Positions 1 to 9,552 of a DNA stretch of 64,000 nucleotides are shown here, piece after piece (position 1 is the first letter of the stretch; every line of letters begins with the position of its first letter). Source of the DNA: an uncultured Granulosicoccus sp. (GTDB lineage Bacteria > Pseudomonadota > Gammaproteobacteria > Granulosicoccales > Granulosicoccaceae). Location of the stretch: positions 1 through 64,000 of the forward strand of contig CANLNQ010000016.1 of NCBI GenBank assembly GCA_947492525.1, written 5' to 3'. Both the position numbers and the translations under genes were made by a program. The notes under the pieces were generated by a model. That model made no database searches and was not told where the DNA came from. It saw nothing but the letters and a program-made list of their open reading frames with translations.

Positions 1-120
1 GAGCGAGTGCAAGAGCGAGTGCAAGAGCGAGTGCAAGAGCGAGTGCAAGAGCGAGTGCAAGAGCGAGTGCAAGAGCGGGTGCAAGAGCGGGTGCAAGAGC
101 GGGTGCGGGTGTGTCTGCAA
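1..120. repeat. 12-bp tandem repeat array, about 10 units
   Basis: Six perfect copies of gagcgagtgcaa are followed by two copies with a>g at position 6 (gagcgggtgcaa) and two decayed units. The array begins at or before the window edge, so its full length is unknown. The unit length is a multiple of three and all three plus-strand frames stay open through it. Frame 1 gives repeating Glu-Arg-Val-Gln. Confidence 0.95.
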
Positions 121-153
121 GGGAATGACTTCCTGAGGCGCCGGAAGGCGTAA
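1..153 (+). CDS. 3' end of a possible ERVQ-repeat protein (partial, cut by left edge)
   Basis: Frame 1 is open from the window edge to a TAA at 151-153, nine bases before the next start codon. It reads as about nine Glu-Arg-Val-Gln tetrapeptides and a short basic tail (LRRRKA). Strongly alternating charged and polar residues would suit a coiled coil or extended helix. The spacing to the ABC-F gene would fit an operon. Against it, all plus-strand frames are open across the array, and the minus strand would read Ala-Leu/Ala-Pro repeats, so the coding strand is not proven. No family is recognised. Confidence 0.35.
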   Translation, partial: ERVQERVQERVQERVQERVQERVQERVQERVQERVRVCLQGNDFLRRRKA

Positions 154-162
154 AATGCCTGC

Positions 163-2130
163 ATGCTCAGTTTCAATGATGTCGCCTGTAGACGCGACGG
201 TAAACGCCTGTTCGGCGATGTCGACTTTGTCATTCATGCCGGACAGAAAGTCGGTTTGACCGGTGCCAATGGCACGGGCAAGTCGAGTCTGTTCGCCATG
301 ATTCGCGGCACGCTGGAACCGGATACCGGCAGCATCAGTTTGCAGCAGCAGGTGGGGATTACCCATGTTGCTCAGGAAACGCCCTCGTCGGAGCGTTCGG
401 CGCTGGACTACGTCATCGATGGCGATGAGCGTCTGCGTGTCGTGCAGGCGGCCATCGAATCCTGCCCGGATGATCAGGGGGAGCGCCTTGCCAGCCTGCT
501 TGCCGATCTCGAACAGGCGGGTGGCTATACGGTGAATTCTCGCGCCGGTGCCATGCTCAATGGCCTGGGCTTCGCCACCCATCAGCACCAGTGGCCTGTC
601 TCGCGGTTCTCCGGAGGCTGGCGCATGCGGCTGAACCTGGGCCAGGCACTGATGAGCCCCAACGAACTTCTGCTGCTCGATGAGCCAACCAACCACCTGG
701 ATCTGGACGCCGTGTTGTGGCTGGAAAGCTGGCTGCGGCAGCGTGAAGGTACGCTGATCCTTGTCTCTCACGACCGAGAGTTTCTGGATGCGGTGACCAA
801 CACGACCTTGCATATCGAATCCGGGGAAGTGACTCTGGTCAGTGGCAATTACACCGCCTTTGAACGCTGGCGTGCCGCGCGGCTCAGCAATCAGCAGGCT
901 GCGCATGAGAAAGCGCAGGCGCGGCGTCGGGAACTGCAGGGGTTTGTCGATCGCTTTCGTGCCAAGGCCAGCAAGGCTCGACAGGCACAGAGTCGCCTGA
1001 AGATGCTGGAGCGATTGGGTGAGACACAAGCGGTACGTCCCGATTCTCCCTTCACCTTCGGTTTCCGTACACCGGACACCATGCCCAGTCCGTTGGTGGT
1101 CTTGCAGAAGGCTGATCTGGGCTATGGCGATACCACGGTACTGAACAAGGTCAACCTGACGGTGCAAGGAGGGGATCGCATCGGTTTGCTGGGCGTCAAT
1201 GGCGCCGGCAAGTCGACGCTGGTGAAGGCCCTGGTCGGCTCCTTGCCGTTACAGGCAGGCTCTCGCGTGCCTGCGCAGAAACTGCGAATTGGCTACTTTG
1301 CCCAGCATCAGGTTGATCAGTTGCGAGGTGACAGGACGCCATTGCAAGCGCTGATGAGCCACGATCCGACCCTGAGCGAAACGCAGGCACGCACCTTTCT
1401 CGGTACTTTCGGATTTGCCGGTGATCGCGCCTTGCAGGTGACATCCACGCTATCGGGAGGCGAACGTGCGCGTTTGGCCCTGTCGCTGATCGTGCAGTCT
1501 CGGCCCAATCTGCTGTTGCTGGATGAGCCGACCAATCATCTCGACATCGTCATGCGACAGGCACTGGCAGATGCACTGGTGGCCTTCGAAGGCGCGTTGC
1601 TCGTGATCTCGCACGACAGAACGATGCTGCGGGCGGTGGTCGATGACCTGTGGCTGGTGGCGGGTGGTGAGCTTGCCCCCTTCGATGACGACCTGGATGG
1701 TTACGCGCGCTGGTTGGCCAATCAGCGCCAAAGTGCAGCCTCCGAGCCCGAAGGCACTGAAGCCATGGCATCCGGCGCATCGGCCGAGGGGTCGGCGGGC
1801 AGTACTGCGACAGCGGCTGTTCCTGGCGCGGGTACGGATCGTCGTACCCAGAAGCGGCTGGATGCCGAGCGGCGTACTCGACTGGCGCCGTTGACTCGGG
1901 CGGTTTCGGATCATGAAAAGCTGTTGGACAAGGCGAGTAACCGTCTGGCAAGGGTGCGCGAAAAGCTGTCCGATGAAGAGTTATACAATGAAGACAGAAA
2001 AGCGGAATTGACGGACCTGCTCGCAGAAGAGCTGGCTGCCCGACAGGAAGTGGACAATGCGGAAGAGAAATTGCTTGAGAGCATGGAGTTACTCGAATCA
2101 GCCAGTCAGGCATCAGAGGAAAAACAATGA
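163..2130 (+). CDS. yheS: ABC-F family ATPase (YheS-like)
   Basis: Soluble protein of 655 residues with two ABC ATPase domains and no membrane segments, the ABC-F arrangement. Domain 1 has a Walker A (GANGTGKSS, about residues 34-42) and a signature/Walker B block ending LLLLDEPTNHLD. Domain 2 repeats this (GVNGAGKST, then LSGGERARLAL and LLLLDEPTNHLD). The linker is rich in Arg/Lys/Gln, and the C-terminal 90 residues are a charged coiled coil, as in E. coli YheS (637 aa). ABC-F proteins bind the ribosomal E site and relieve stalling; that role is by family. The start is preceded by a TAAAAT box only 6 bases upstream (151-156) and by GGAAGG further up, so transcription could begin almost at the ATG. 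Its stop overlaps the next gene. Confidence 0.93.
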   Translation: MLSFNDVACRRDGKRLFGDVDFVIHAGQKVGLTGANGTGKSSLFAMIRGTLEPDTGSISLQQQVGITHVAQETPSSERSALDYVIDGDERLRVVQAAIESCPDDQGERLASLLADLEQAGGYTVNSRAGAMLNGLGFATHQHQWPVSRFSGGWRMRLNLGQALMSPNELLLLDEPTNHLDLDAVLWLESWLRQREGTLILVSHDREFLDAVTNTTLHIESGEVTLVSGNYTAFERWRAARLSNQQAAHEKAQARRRELQGFVDRFRAKASKARQAQSRLKMLERLGETQAVRPDSPFTFGFRTPDTMPSPLVVLQKADLGYGDTTVLNKVNLTVQGGDRIGLLGVNGAGKSTLVKALVGSLPLQAGSRVPAQKLRIGYFAQHQVDQLRGDRTPLQALMSHDPTLSETQARTFLGTFGFAGDRALQVTSTLSGGERARLALSLIVQSRPNLLLLDEPTNHLDIVMRQALADALVAFEGALLVISHDRTMLRAVVDDLWLVAGGELAPFDDDLDGYARWLANQRQSAASEPEGTEAMASGASAEGSAGSTATAAVPGAGTDRRTQKRLDAERRTRLAPLTRAVSDHEKLLDKASNRLARVREKLSDEELYNEDRKAELTDLLAEELAARQEVDNAEEKLLESMELLESASQASEEKQ

Positions 2131-2867
2131 CTTTCACCATTCAACGCAAGACAGGTCCGTGGACTGCCCTGATGCTCGCCTCGGCGATGATCGTGCCCGG
2201 TGTACTCCGGGCGGATTCCCTGGGTGCGCTGGGTAATCTGGATCAGGCGCAGTTCGAAGAACTGGCAGAGAATCTGGGTGCAGCGACTCACTACAAGGGC
2301 GTGACGCCAGCCGAGGGGCTCGGAATCATCGGTTTTGATGTCGGTCTCGTCTTTTCCAGCACGGATATCGACAGTCAGCTGTTCGATGATGCCAGTGAGG
2401 GGTCTTTCGATGGCAGTGACTTCAATCTGGCCCGTGTTCAGGTACACAAGGGCTTGCCCTTTGGCCTGGACATCGGTGCGTCGATAGCCAGGGGCATTGA
2501 CAACGATGCAACCGTATTGGGTGCAGAGGTACGTTACAGCCTGCTGGACGGTGGTGTGGTTTCGCCAGCGATCGGTATCCGTGCCAGTTACTCTCAGATG
2601 GAAGGAATCGATGATCTGGACGTGAACAACGCCGCTCTTGAGCTGAGCATATCCAAGGGTTTTCTCATGCTCACGCCGTATGCCGGCATCGGCATCGTGC
2701 GAACCACGGCGGATCCGGCAGCGGAGACAGGCCTTGCCGAAGAAACGGTTGATCTGGAAAAGATGTATGTAGGCCTTACCATCAATCTGGGTATTGCAGT
2801 AACGCTTGAAGCCGATCAGACTGGCGATATCAATACTTACACTGCCAAGGCAGGAATACGATTCTAG
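2127..2867 (+). CDS. predicted outer-membrane beta-barrel protein, hypothetical
   Basis: 246 residues. An N-terminal signal peptide (basic start, hydrophobic stretch, cleavage near VLRA-DS at about residue 30) is followed by alternating short beta-like segments rich in Gly, Asp and aromatics. The last residue is Phe (KAGIRF), the usual end of an outer-membrane barrel. No named family is recognised with certainty. The ATG overlaps the stop of the ABC-F gene by four bases (ATGA), implying translational coupling of a ribosome-associated ATPase to an exported protein. Repeated phrases such as GLDIGASIARGID and MLTPYAGIGI resemble small bacterial barrel proteins. Function unknown. Confidence 0.75.
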   Translation: MTFTIQRKTGPWTALMLASAMIVPGVLRADSLGALGNLDQAQFEELAENLGAATHYKGVTPAEGLGIIGFDVGLVFSSTDIDSQLFDDASEGSFDGSDFNLARVQVHKGLPFGLDIGASIARGIDNDATVLGAEVRYSLLDGGVVSPAIGIRASYSQMEGIDDLDVNNAALELSISKGFLMLTPYAGIGIVRTTADPAAETGLAEETVDLEKMYVGLTINLGIAVTLEADQTGDINTYTAKAGIRF

Positions 2868-2922
2868 AGGTCGAACAAGCCGCTGTTCCTGCGGCCGAAG
2901 AGGGCCGGAGAAAGTGACTGAA

Positions 2923-3189
2923 ATGACCGATACGAACAAGCAAACCGACTCTGCTCCCGCGTCTGCGGCCGCACAGGGAGCAGAATCTGATGCCCGCTCC
3001 GGTACGGGCTTCTGGCAGGTCGCGCATAGCGTCGGTGCCGGTCTGCTCGGTGTTCAGTCGCGAAAGAATCGTGAACGTGATTTCACGCAGGGCAAGCCGA
3101 TTCATTTCCTGATCGGCGGCGTGATCGGAACTGTGCTGTTTCTGTTTGTTGTCTGGCTGCTGGTGCAATATCTGCTGGCGACAAGCTGA
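2923..3189 (+). CDS. DUF2970 family small membrane protein
   Basis: 88 residues from the ATG at 2923. The same frame is open further upstream, but that part overlaps the previous gene, and GGAG at 2907-2910 favours a start here or at the GTG at 2914. A polar N-terminus is followed by the conserved block GFWQVAHSVGAGLLGVQS, then RKNRERDFTQGKP, then one hydrophobic helix (HFLIGGVIGTVLFLFVVWLL) near the C-terminus. That is the layout of DUF2970 proteins found in many gammaproteobacteria; no function is established. It is convergent with valS. Confidence 0.8.
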   Translation: MTDTNKQTDSAPASAAAQGAESDARSGTGFWQVAHSVGAGLLGVQSRKNRERDFTQGKPIHFLIGGVIGTVLFLFVVWLLVQYLLATS

Positions 3190-3341
3190 AGAAGCGCTTG
3201 CTCGAAAACGCATGAGCCCTATCTGTCGGTAACAGGAACGGCCTCTGCCATCCGGCATGTCGTCAGGGTGCTTCTCTCGACCGCACCAGCCTGACGTCAC
3301 GAGGCGGCAAGTCCTGATGTCGCGCACGCGCTTCATCCAAA

Positions 3342-3386
3342 CCCCGAACTGCCAATGAACAATCGTTTACATCGAGCAGTTCGGGG
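3342..3386. terminator. inverted repeat between DUF2970 gene and valS, possible terminator
   Basis: Perfect 11-bp arms CCCCGAACTGC (3342-3352) and GCAGTTCGGGG (3376-3386) with a 23-nt AT-rich loop, 12 bases past the valS stop. Read on the minus strand the stem is followed by TTTGG, a weak U tract. The long loop makes a classic intrinsic terminator uncertain. Confidence 0.5.
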
Positions 3387-3398
3387 TCGCTGACAGCC

Positions 3399-6197
3399 TT
3401 ACATGGCTTCGATGCGTTGCCGTTGCTGTTCCAGCTGTTGCAACGAGGCCTTGGCATCGTTCAGTTTCTGTTGCTCACCTTCGACAACGTTTGCCGGTGC
3501 CTTCGCGGTAAAGCCCGGGTTACTCAGTTTGCCACTCAGACTGCCGACCAGTTTCGTCAACTTGTCGATCTCCCGTGTCAGTCGAGCCAGCTCGGCATCC
3601 TTGTCGATCAGGCCAGCCATCGGGATCAGCAATTTCAGATGATCCACCAGCGATACCGCTGATTCCGGCGCCTCGGCTTCGGCGTCGAGCACTGTGATCG
3701 TCTCCAGGCGGGCCAGTGACAGCAGCAGCTCCCGATGTCGGTCCAGTCGTTCGGTGTCGATGGCCTGGGCCTCGGCGAAATACAGAGGCAGGCGCTTGCC
3801 CGGATTGATATTCATCTCGGAGCGAATGCGCCGCACACCCATGACCACCTGTTTGACCCACTCGATTTCGTCCAGTGCCTGCTGGTCTACCAGTGAACTG
3901 TCGCTGATCGGGTAGGGTTGCAGCGAGATGGTAGGACCGGATTTGTCGGCCAGAGGCGCAACCTGCTGCCAGAGTTCTTCGGTAATGAATGGCATGATCG
4001 GGTGGGCCAGACGCAAGGTAGTTTCCAGCACACGCACCAGGGTGACTCGAGTGGCCTGCTTTTCCTCATCGCTAGAGTCACCGTTCAGAATCGGCTTGGC
4101 CATCTCCAGATACCAGTCACAGTACTCGTTCCAGATGAATTCGTACAAGGCCGTGGCAGCCAGATCGAAGCGGTATTCCTCGATATGGGTGGCCACCGCA
4201 GCCTCGGTGTTCTGCAGCTGGCTGATGATCCAGCGATCGATCGGGTTGCGCTCGGCCGGCACATGGCCGGGGTCCATGCCTTCGGTATTCATCAGGACAT
4301 AGCGAGTGGCATTGAACAACTTGTTGCAGAAGTTGCGATAACCTTCGACACGCTTCAGATCGAATCGGATGTCGCGACCGTTGGAAGCCAGCGAGGCAAA
4401 GGTGAAGCGTAGTGCATCGGTGCCATAGCTCGGAATGCCGTCGGCAAATTCCTTTCTGGTCTGTGCTTCGATGGCTTTCGCCTTGTGATCCTGCATGAGG
4501 TTGGCGGTACGCTTCTCCACCAGCGCTTCAAGCTCGATACCATCGATGATATCCAGCGGGTCGAGCACATTGCCCTTGGACTTGGACATCTTCTGGCCGG
4601 CAGAATCACGCACGAGTCCATGCATGTAGACATCCCGGAACGGCACTTCACCGTCCATGAAATAGGTACCGAACATGACCATTCGGGCTACCCAGAAGAA
4701 GATGATGTCAAAGCCCGTGACCAGTACCGTGCCGGGGTAGAAGGTCTGCAGCCGATCGGTCTTTTCCGGCCAGCCCAGGGTGGCGAAAGGCCAGAGGGCC
4801 GATGAGAACCAGGTGTCCAGAACATCGTCGTCCTGGCGCAGAGGCAGATCTGCAGCCAGCGAATACTTGGTACGAACCGCCGCTTCACTTTCAGCGACAT
4901 AGATATTGCCGGCTTCGTCATACCATGCGGGAATACGATGACCCCACCAGATCTGGCGACTGATGCACCAGTCTTCGATGTTCTCCAGCCACTGGTTGTA
5001 GGTGCGAGACCAGTTGCCCGGTACGAAATCGATACGACCACTGGACACGGCATCCAGCGACGGCTTGATGATGGCCGTGTGTCCACCCGGCCTTCCGTCC
5101 GGCTGTTCTTCACGGGTGAGATCGACATACCACTGGTCGGTCAGGTAGGGCTCGACCACGGCGCCGGAACGGTCACCACGCGGTACCATCAGCTTGTGAG
5201 CCTTGATCTCGACCAGAAGGCCTGCTGCCTCCATATCGGCGACGATCCGCTTGCGGGCCTCATAACGGTCGAGACCACGATAGACTTCGGGGACCGAGTC
5301 GTTCATCGCCGCATCGTCGGTCAGCACATTGATGACCTCGAGCTTGTGTCGAAGCCCGAGCGCATGGTCGTTGAAATCATGGGCTGGGGTGATCTTGACA
5401 CAGCCGGAGCCGAACTCGGGGTCCACATAGTCATCGGCCACGATCGGTATTTCACGGCCCACCAGAGGCAGTGTGATGGTCTTGCCTACCAGGTGGCTGA
5501 AGCGCTCGTCATCGGGGTGTACGGCCACTGCGGTGTCACCCAGCAGGGTTTCAGGGCGAGTCGTGGCAATGACCAGAGAGCCGCTGCCATCGGTGAGCGG
5601 ATAGCGGAAATGCCACAGCGAGCCATCTTCCTCCTCACTGAGCACTTCCAGATCCGATAGCGCCGTATGCAACACCGGATCCCAGTTGACCAGGCGCTTG
5701 CCGCGATAGATCAGGCCATCGTCGTGCAGGCGAATGAAGACTTCCTGCACGGCTTTGGACATGCCTTCGTCCATGGTGAAGCGCTCGGCCTGCCAATCGG
5801 GCGAGGCACCCAGCCGACGCAGTTGTCGGGTTATGTTGCCACCGGACTCTTCCTTCCATTGCCATACTCGCTCGAGAAAGGCTTCTCGGCCGAGGTCGTG
5901 GCGCGTCTTGCCTTCCTTGTTGATCTTTCGCTCGACCAGCATCTGGGTGGCGATACCGGCATGATCGCAGCCCGGCTGCCACAGGGTGTTGTCACCCAGC
6001 ATGCGGTGGTAGCGGATCAGGGCATCCATGATGGTGTCCTGAAAGGCATGCCCCATGTGCAATGTGCCCGTCACATTGGGCGGGGGGATCATGATGCAGT
6101 AGGGCTTGCCGTTACCCTGGGGGGCAAAATAGCCGTTGTCTTCCCAGGTGCTGTACCAACGCTCTTCGATGGCTTGCGGGTTGTATGTCTTGTCCAT
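3399..6197 (-). CDS. valS: valyl-tRNA synthetase
   Basis: Class I synthetase that charges tRNA-Val, with editing against threonine. 932 residues, close to E. coli ValRS (951). The HIGH-type motif is HMGH at residues 47-50 after PPPNVTGTL, and KMSKS lies at 536-540. The connective-peptide editing region ([18 protein letters not shown]) is present, and the C-terminus ends in the Leu/Gln/Lys-rich coiled-coil arm typical of ValRS. It is the last gene of pepA-holC-valS, an order shared with E. coli, but is separated from holC by about 135 bp, so it may also have its own promoter. A GAAG motif lies upstream of the chosen ATG. Confidence 0.98.
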   Translation of the reverse strand: MDKTYNPQAIEERWYSTWEDNGYFAPQGNGKPYCIMIPPPNVTGTLHMGHAFQDTIMDALIRYHRMLGDNTLWQPGCDHAGIATQMLVERKINKEGKTRHDLGREAFLERVWQWKEESGGNITRQLRRLGASPDWQAERFTMDEGMSKAVQEVFIRLHDDGLIYRGKRLVNWDPVLHTALSDLEVLSEEEDGSLWHFRYPLTDGSGSLVIATTRPETLLGDTAVAVHPDDERFSHLVGKTITLPLVGREIPIVADDYVDPEFGSGCVKITPAHDFNDHALGLRHKLEVINVLTDDAAMNDSVPEVYRGLDRYEARKRIVADMEAAGLLVEIKAHKLMVPRGDRSGAVVEPYLTDQWYVDLTREEQPDGRPGGHTAIIKPSLDAVSSGRIDFVPGNWSRTYNQWLENIEDWCISRQIWWGHRIPAWYDEAGNIYVAESEAAVRTKYSLAADLPLRQDDDVLDTWFSSALWPFATLGWPEKTDRLQTFYPGTVLVTGFDIIFFWVARMVMFGTYFMDGEVPFRDVYMHGLVRDSAGQKMSKSKGNVLDPLDIIDGIELEALVEKRTANLMQDHKAKAIEAQTRKEFADGIPSYGTDALRFTFASLASNGRDIRFDLKRVEGYRNFCNKLFNATRYVLMNTEGMDPGHVPAERNPIDRWIISQLQNTEAAVATHIEEYRFDLAATALYEFIWNEYCDWYLEMAKPILNGDSSDEEKQATRVTLVRVLETTLRLAHPIMPFITEELWQQVAPLADKSGPTISLQPYPISDSSLVDQQALDEIEWVKQVVMGVRRIRSEMNINPGKRLPLYFAEAQAIDTERLDRHRELLLSLARLETITVLDAEAEAPESAVSLVDHLKLLIPMAGLIDKDAELARLTREIDKLTKLVGSLSGKLSNPGFTAKAPANVVEGEQQKLNDAKASLQQLEQQRQRIEAM

Positions 6198-6332
6198 CGG
6201 TATAGTTTACTTCTTCGGTTGTGTCTGAGGGCTGTGTGGGTATGGCACAAGTCAGTTCGCGATTGCAACTGGTCATGTCGGAATTGGCTGTCTGCTCGCC
6301 AATGGTGGAGTATAAGTGCTGTTGACTGCAGA

Positions 6333-6770
6333 TCAGGGAATCTTGTGGTGATTCAGGGGATAGCCGCGCTGCTGATAGAAGCGATAGCGAATGCGACCGG
6401 CACTTTGCACGTCTGCCTGTTCATTGACCACCTCCAGTGTTCGTTCAAAGCGTGAGAAGAACGGTGGTACCTCGCTTGCCAGATTGATCAGCAGATTCCG
6501 GTCGTTGGCCGGTTCACCCGATGAGAGCTGTACCGGATCATTGTCGCTGCTGCTCGGGATATGACCGGCAGGCAGTCGCTGATGGGCGATGAAGCTCATG
6601 GCCCTGAAATCCCAGAGCGATTCATCCAGTTGTTCGAGCTGTTGTTCCGAATCACTGTAGATGAACACTTTCTGCCGGGCGCCTACGGCCTTTTCGGCCA
6701 GCTTGCAGACCAGATGTAGCCGTGCAAGCGGGTCATCGCCCGCCAGCACGTAGAAATCGATTCGTGTCAC
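6333..6770 (-). CDS. holC: DNA polymerase III chi subunit
   Basis: 145 residues matching HolC, the chi subunit of the clamp loader, which contacts single-strand binding protein. Recognisable parts are the start MTRIDFYVLAG, the central block on SDSEQQLEQLDESLWDF, and the segment LLINLASEVPPFFSRFERTLEVV, followed by RYRFYQQRGYPLNHHKIP. It starts four bases after the pepA stop and sits between pepA and valS, exactly as in other gammaproteobacteria, which supports the call. Confidence 0.95.
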   Translation of the reverse strand: MTRIDFYVLAGDDPLARLHLVCKLAEKAVGARQKVFIYSDSEQQLEQLDESLWDFRAMSFIAHQRLPAGHIPSSSDNDPVQLSSGEPANDRNLLINLASEVPPFFSRFERTLEVVNEQADVQSAGRIRYRFYQQRGYPLNHHKIP

Positions 6771-6774
6771 TGCT

Positions 6775-8265
6775 TCAACCCAGACGATTGAACAGGTAAT
6801 TCATCAACAAGGGGACTGGGCGACCGGTTGCCCCCTTGTCCTTGCCACTGGTCCAGGCTGTCCCGGCGATATCCAGATGCGCCCAGTCGAACTGCGTGGC
6901 GAAGCGCGACAGGAAGCAGGCTGCCGTGATGGTGCCGGCTGGCCGCCCGCCGATATTGGCCATGTCGGCAAAGTTGGAATCCAGTTGTGGCTGGTAGTCA
7001 TCCCACAGCGGTAGCGACCAGCATTTGTCACCACTGCTTTCGCCCGCCTCGAGCAGGGCGTTGATCGTTCCCTGATTGTTGCCGAGAACGGCGCTGGCCA
7101 CGTGCCCCAATGCAATGATGCAGGCACCCGTGAGAGTGGCCATGTCGATGACCGTATCCGGCTCGAATCGCTCGGCATAGCTCAGCGCATCACACAGAAC
7201 CAGACGACCTTCCGCGTCGGTGTTCAGGATTTCGATGCTCTGGCCGGAGAGGGACGTCACGACGTCGCCGGGTCGCGCAGCGTCACCATCGGGCATGTTC
7301 TCGGCAGCGGCGACGATGCCGATGACGTTCAGGGGAAGCTGCAGACTTGCCACTGCATGCATGACACCAAAGACACTGGCAGCACCACACATGTCGTATT
7401 TCATCTCGTCCATGGAATCGGAGGGCTTGATCGATATGCCACCGGTGTCGAAGGTGACGCCCTTGCCCACGAATACGATGGGTTTGCCTGTACGCTTGCG
7501 CCCCTTGTGCTCCATCACGATGAGCTTGCCGGGTTGCTTGCTGCCACGCGATACCGCGAGGAAGGCGCCCATCCCCAGGGCTTCCATTTCGTCTTCATCC
7601 ACGATCGTGGTGTTCAGCGATTCATGCTCGGCGGCGAGTGATTCGGCGCGCTCGGCCAGATAGGAGGGTGTGCAGATATTGGGTGCAAGATTTCCCAGGT
7701 CGCGGGCGAGTTGCATGCCTCTGCCTGTGGAAATACCTCGTTGCACTGCTGTTGTCACCTCGTCGAGCTGCGCTTTGTCGATACTCAGTACGCACTGCTC
7801 GAGCGTGGCACTCGAAGGTGGGTCACGACGGGGGTGCAGATCGAAGACATAGGCGTTATTGATCAGATCGGTTGCCAGTTGTTCGGCCATGCAGGCGGCA
7901 GAGAGGTTTTCATCGGTGACAGCATTGAGGCAGTCGCTGACGAGCAGTGTGCTGGGGCTGCTCAATACCGCCTTGCTGGCCGCCTTGCTGGCCGCTCGCC
8001 AGGCATCGGCGCCAAAGGATTTGCGCGCTCCGAGACCGATCAGCAGAACGCGCGCCGCATCACAGCCCGGCAATGCGTGAAGCATCAGGGTCTCTGCCTT
8101 GTTGCCCTTGAAGTCGCCGTTGGCAAACAAGGTCTTGAGCAGACCATTGGCGTCCTTGTCGATCTTGCGCGCGGCACCCTTCAGGCGAGCATCGTCGAAG
8201 ACGAAAAGCAGTTGGCAGGCATTGTCTGCTGTACGTGGAAGACGGTTGGCGACGTTGATTTGCAT
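6775..8265 (-). CDS. pepA: leucyl aminopeptidase (cytosol aminopeptidase, M17)
   Basis: 496 residues, the usual length of PepA. It removes N-terminal residues using two metal ions; in E. coli PepA also acts as a DNA-binding accessory factor in Xer recombination. The M17 signature NTDAEGRL is at 348-355, and the metal/substrate region VGKGVTFDTGGISIKPS with MKYDMCGAA lies upstream. First gene of pepA-holC-valS. A xerD gene occurs about 5 kb away, but nothing in the sequence links the two. It is divergent from lptF across 141 bp. Confidence 0.97.
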   Translation of the reverse strand: MQINVANRLPRTADNACQLLFVFDDARLKGAARKIDKDANGLLKTLFANGDFKGNKAETLMLHALPGCDAARVLLIGLGARKSFGADAWRAASKAASKAVLSSPSTLLVSDCLNAVTDENLSAACMAEQLATDLINNAYVFDLHPRRDPPSSATLEQCVLSIDKAQLDEVTTAVQRGISTGRGMQLARDLGNLAPNICTPSYLAERAESLAAEHESLNTTIVDEDEMEALGMGAFLAVSRGSKQPGKLIVMEHKGRKRTGKPIVFVGKGVTFDTGGISIKPSDSMDEMKYDMCGAASVFGVMHAVASLQLPLNVIGIVAAAENMPDGDAARPGDVVTSLSGQSIEILNTDAEGRLVLCDALSYAERFEPDTVIDMATLTGACIIALGHVASAVLGNNQGTINALLEAGESSGDKCWSLPLWDDYQPQLDSNFADMANIGGRPAGTITAACFLSRFATQFDWAHLDIAGTAWTSGKDKGATGRPVPLLMNYLFNRLG

Positions 8266-8300
8266 GGAGCTGGATCTTCTATGTGTATCGGTTCTCTACT

Positions 8301-8327
8301 AGTGTACTGCAGCTTATGAAGTACACT
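8301..8327. promoter_or_regulatory. AGTGTACT-N11-AGTACACT palindrome in the pepA/lptF divergent region
   Basis: Perfect 8-bp inverted repeat, AGTGTACT at 8301-8308 and AGTACACT at 8320-8327, in the 141-bp gap between the divergent pepA and lptF starts. Size and symmetry suit an operator for a dimeric repressor. A related AGTGTAC motif forms an inverted repeat after kdsB (61477-61549). Confidence 0.4.
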
Positions 8328-8406
8328 TGTCATTGGCAAGCGTGAGTCTCGCTTCGCCGAGGATGCCAGAGCTTGTGAAGACAGGCTGCGCCTCAACTGC
8401 CTGTTC

Positions 8407-9552
8407 ATGGATAAGCCGTTCACTATGCGAATACTTGATCGCTACCTGATGAAGGAAATGCTGGTCACCTGGCTGGCAGTACTGGTCGTATTGCTCGTCA
8501 TCATGATCGGCAACGTACTGGGGCGTAGTCTGTCCAGCGTTACCGATGGCGCCATTCAGGCAGACATGTTGTTGATTCTGGTGGGTGTGAAGTCCATCAG
8601 TCTGCTGGTGACCTTGATCCCGCTGGGCCTCTATCTGGGGATTCTGCTTGCACACGGTCGCTTCTATCGTGACAACGAAATGTCTGTCATGCAGGCCTGC
8701 GGAGTTGGCTGGGTCGATCTGATGCGTCCTACCGCGGTCATTGGTGTGCTGGGTGTCATCTTCATCTCCGTTCTGACGGTGTTCGCCTCTCCCTGGGCCG
8801 CGCGTTACGAGCAACAACTCAAGCAGACCATCCGCGATCAATCGGCGTTGAGTCTCGTGACGCCTGGAAAATTCATCGAATCCAGTGATGGCAACACCGT
8901 ATTCTTCGCGCGCCAGAGCAATCCGGAGAGAACCCAGTTCAACGATGTCTTCATGTACCGGCAGAAGGGAGACGGCTTGCCGGCCGTGGACTCGGCCAGA
9001 GTTGCCTCGTATCAGGTGGATCCGGAGACGGGCGACGAATACCTGGTGTTCACCGATGGACAAACCAGTGTCGGCAAGCCGGGCGATGATGAATACACCA
9101 TAACCGACTTCAAGCGACAGGGGATTCTGCGACCCAGGGAGGAGGCAGGGGAGCCTCGCCTGATCATCAAGGGCAAGCGACTCTCGGAGTTGTGGGGCAC
9201 AGGAGATCCTGCCGATCAGGCCGAATTGCAATGGCGTATCTCCATTCCACTTGCAGCCTTGTTGCTGGCCCTGCTTGCTGTTCCGCTGAGCTATACCTCA
9301 CCGCGTGAAGGACGTTTCGGCAAGATCGCCATTGCCATACTCATCTACATCCCCTACGCCAATCTGCTGGTATTGATGCGCAAGTGGATCGCCGCGGAGA
9401 CGGTGCCTGCCTGGGTGGGTCTGTGGCCGGTACACATTGCCGTCTCCTTTCTCATACTGCTGTTGCTGGCCAGACGGGTGGGCTGGTCGTGGCTTTCGGG
9501 TCGCTACCTGTCGGGGTCATCATCCACCAACACTGTGCAGAGGGCTGCCTGA
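8407..9552 (+). CDS. lptF: LPS export system permease LptF
   Basis: 381 residues. LptF pairs with LptG in the LptB2FG inner-membrane ABC transporter that pulls LPS out of the membrane and pushes it onto LptC/LptA. Three hydrophobic segments lie in the first 120 residues (MLVTWLAVLVVLLVIMIG onward), then a periplasmic beta-jellyroll region (about 120-265), then three more helices from SIPLAALLLALLAVPLSYTSP, with the family phrase PREGRFGKI. An in-frame ATG at 8425 (MRILDRYLMKEML) is an equally good start. The stop overlaps the lptG start by one base. Confidence 0.95.
   Translation: MDKPFTMRILDRYLMKEMLVTWLAVLVVLLVIMIGNVLGRSLSSVTDGAIQADMLLILVGVKSISLLVTLIPLGLYLGILLAHGRFYRDNEMSVMQACGVGWVDLMRPTAVIGVLGVIFISVLTVFASPWAARYEQQLKQTIRDQSALSLVTPGKFIESSDGNTVFFARQSNPERTQFNDVFMYRQKGDGLPAVDSARVASYQVDPETGDEYLVFTDGQTSVGKPGDDEYTITDFKRQGILRPREEAGEPRLIIKGKRLSELWGTGDPADQAELQWRISIPLAALLLALLAVPLSYTSPREGRFGKIAIAILIYIPYANLLVLMRKWIAAETVPAWVGLWPVHIAVSFLILLLLARRVGWSWLSGRYLSGSSSTNTVQRAA

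Noticed and set aside
1-120. CRISPR array at the left edge
   Set aside because: The units are contiguous 12-mers without spacers.
2106-2939. 277-codon minus-strand frame opposite the barrel gene
   Set aside because: The plus-strand frame has a signal peptide, a terminal Phe and coupling to its neighbour; the minus frame has none.
5667-6455. 262-codon plus-strand frame across the valS 5' end
   Set aside because: Lies opposite valS and its promoter; hydrophobic patches are coincidental.
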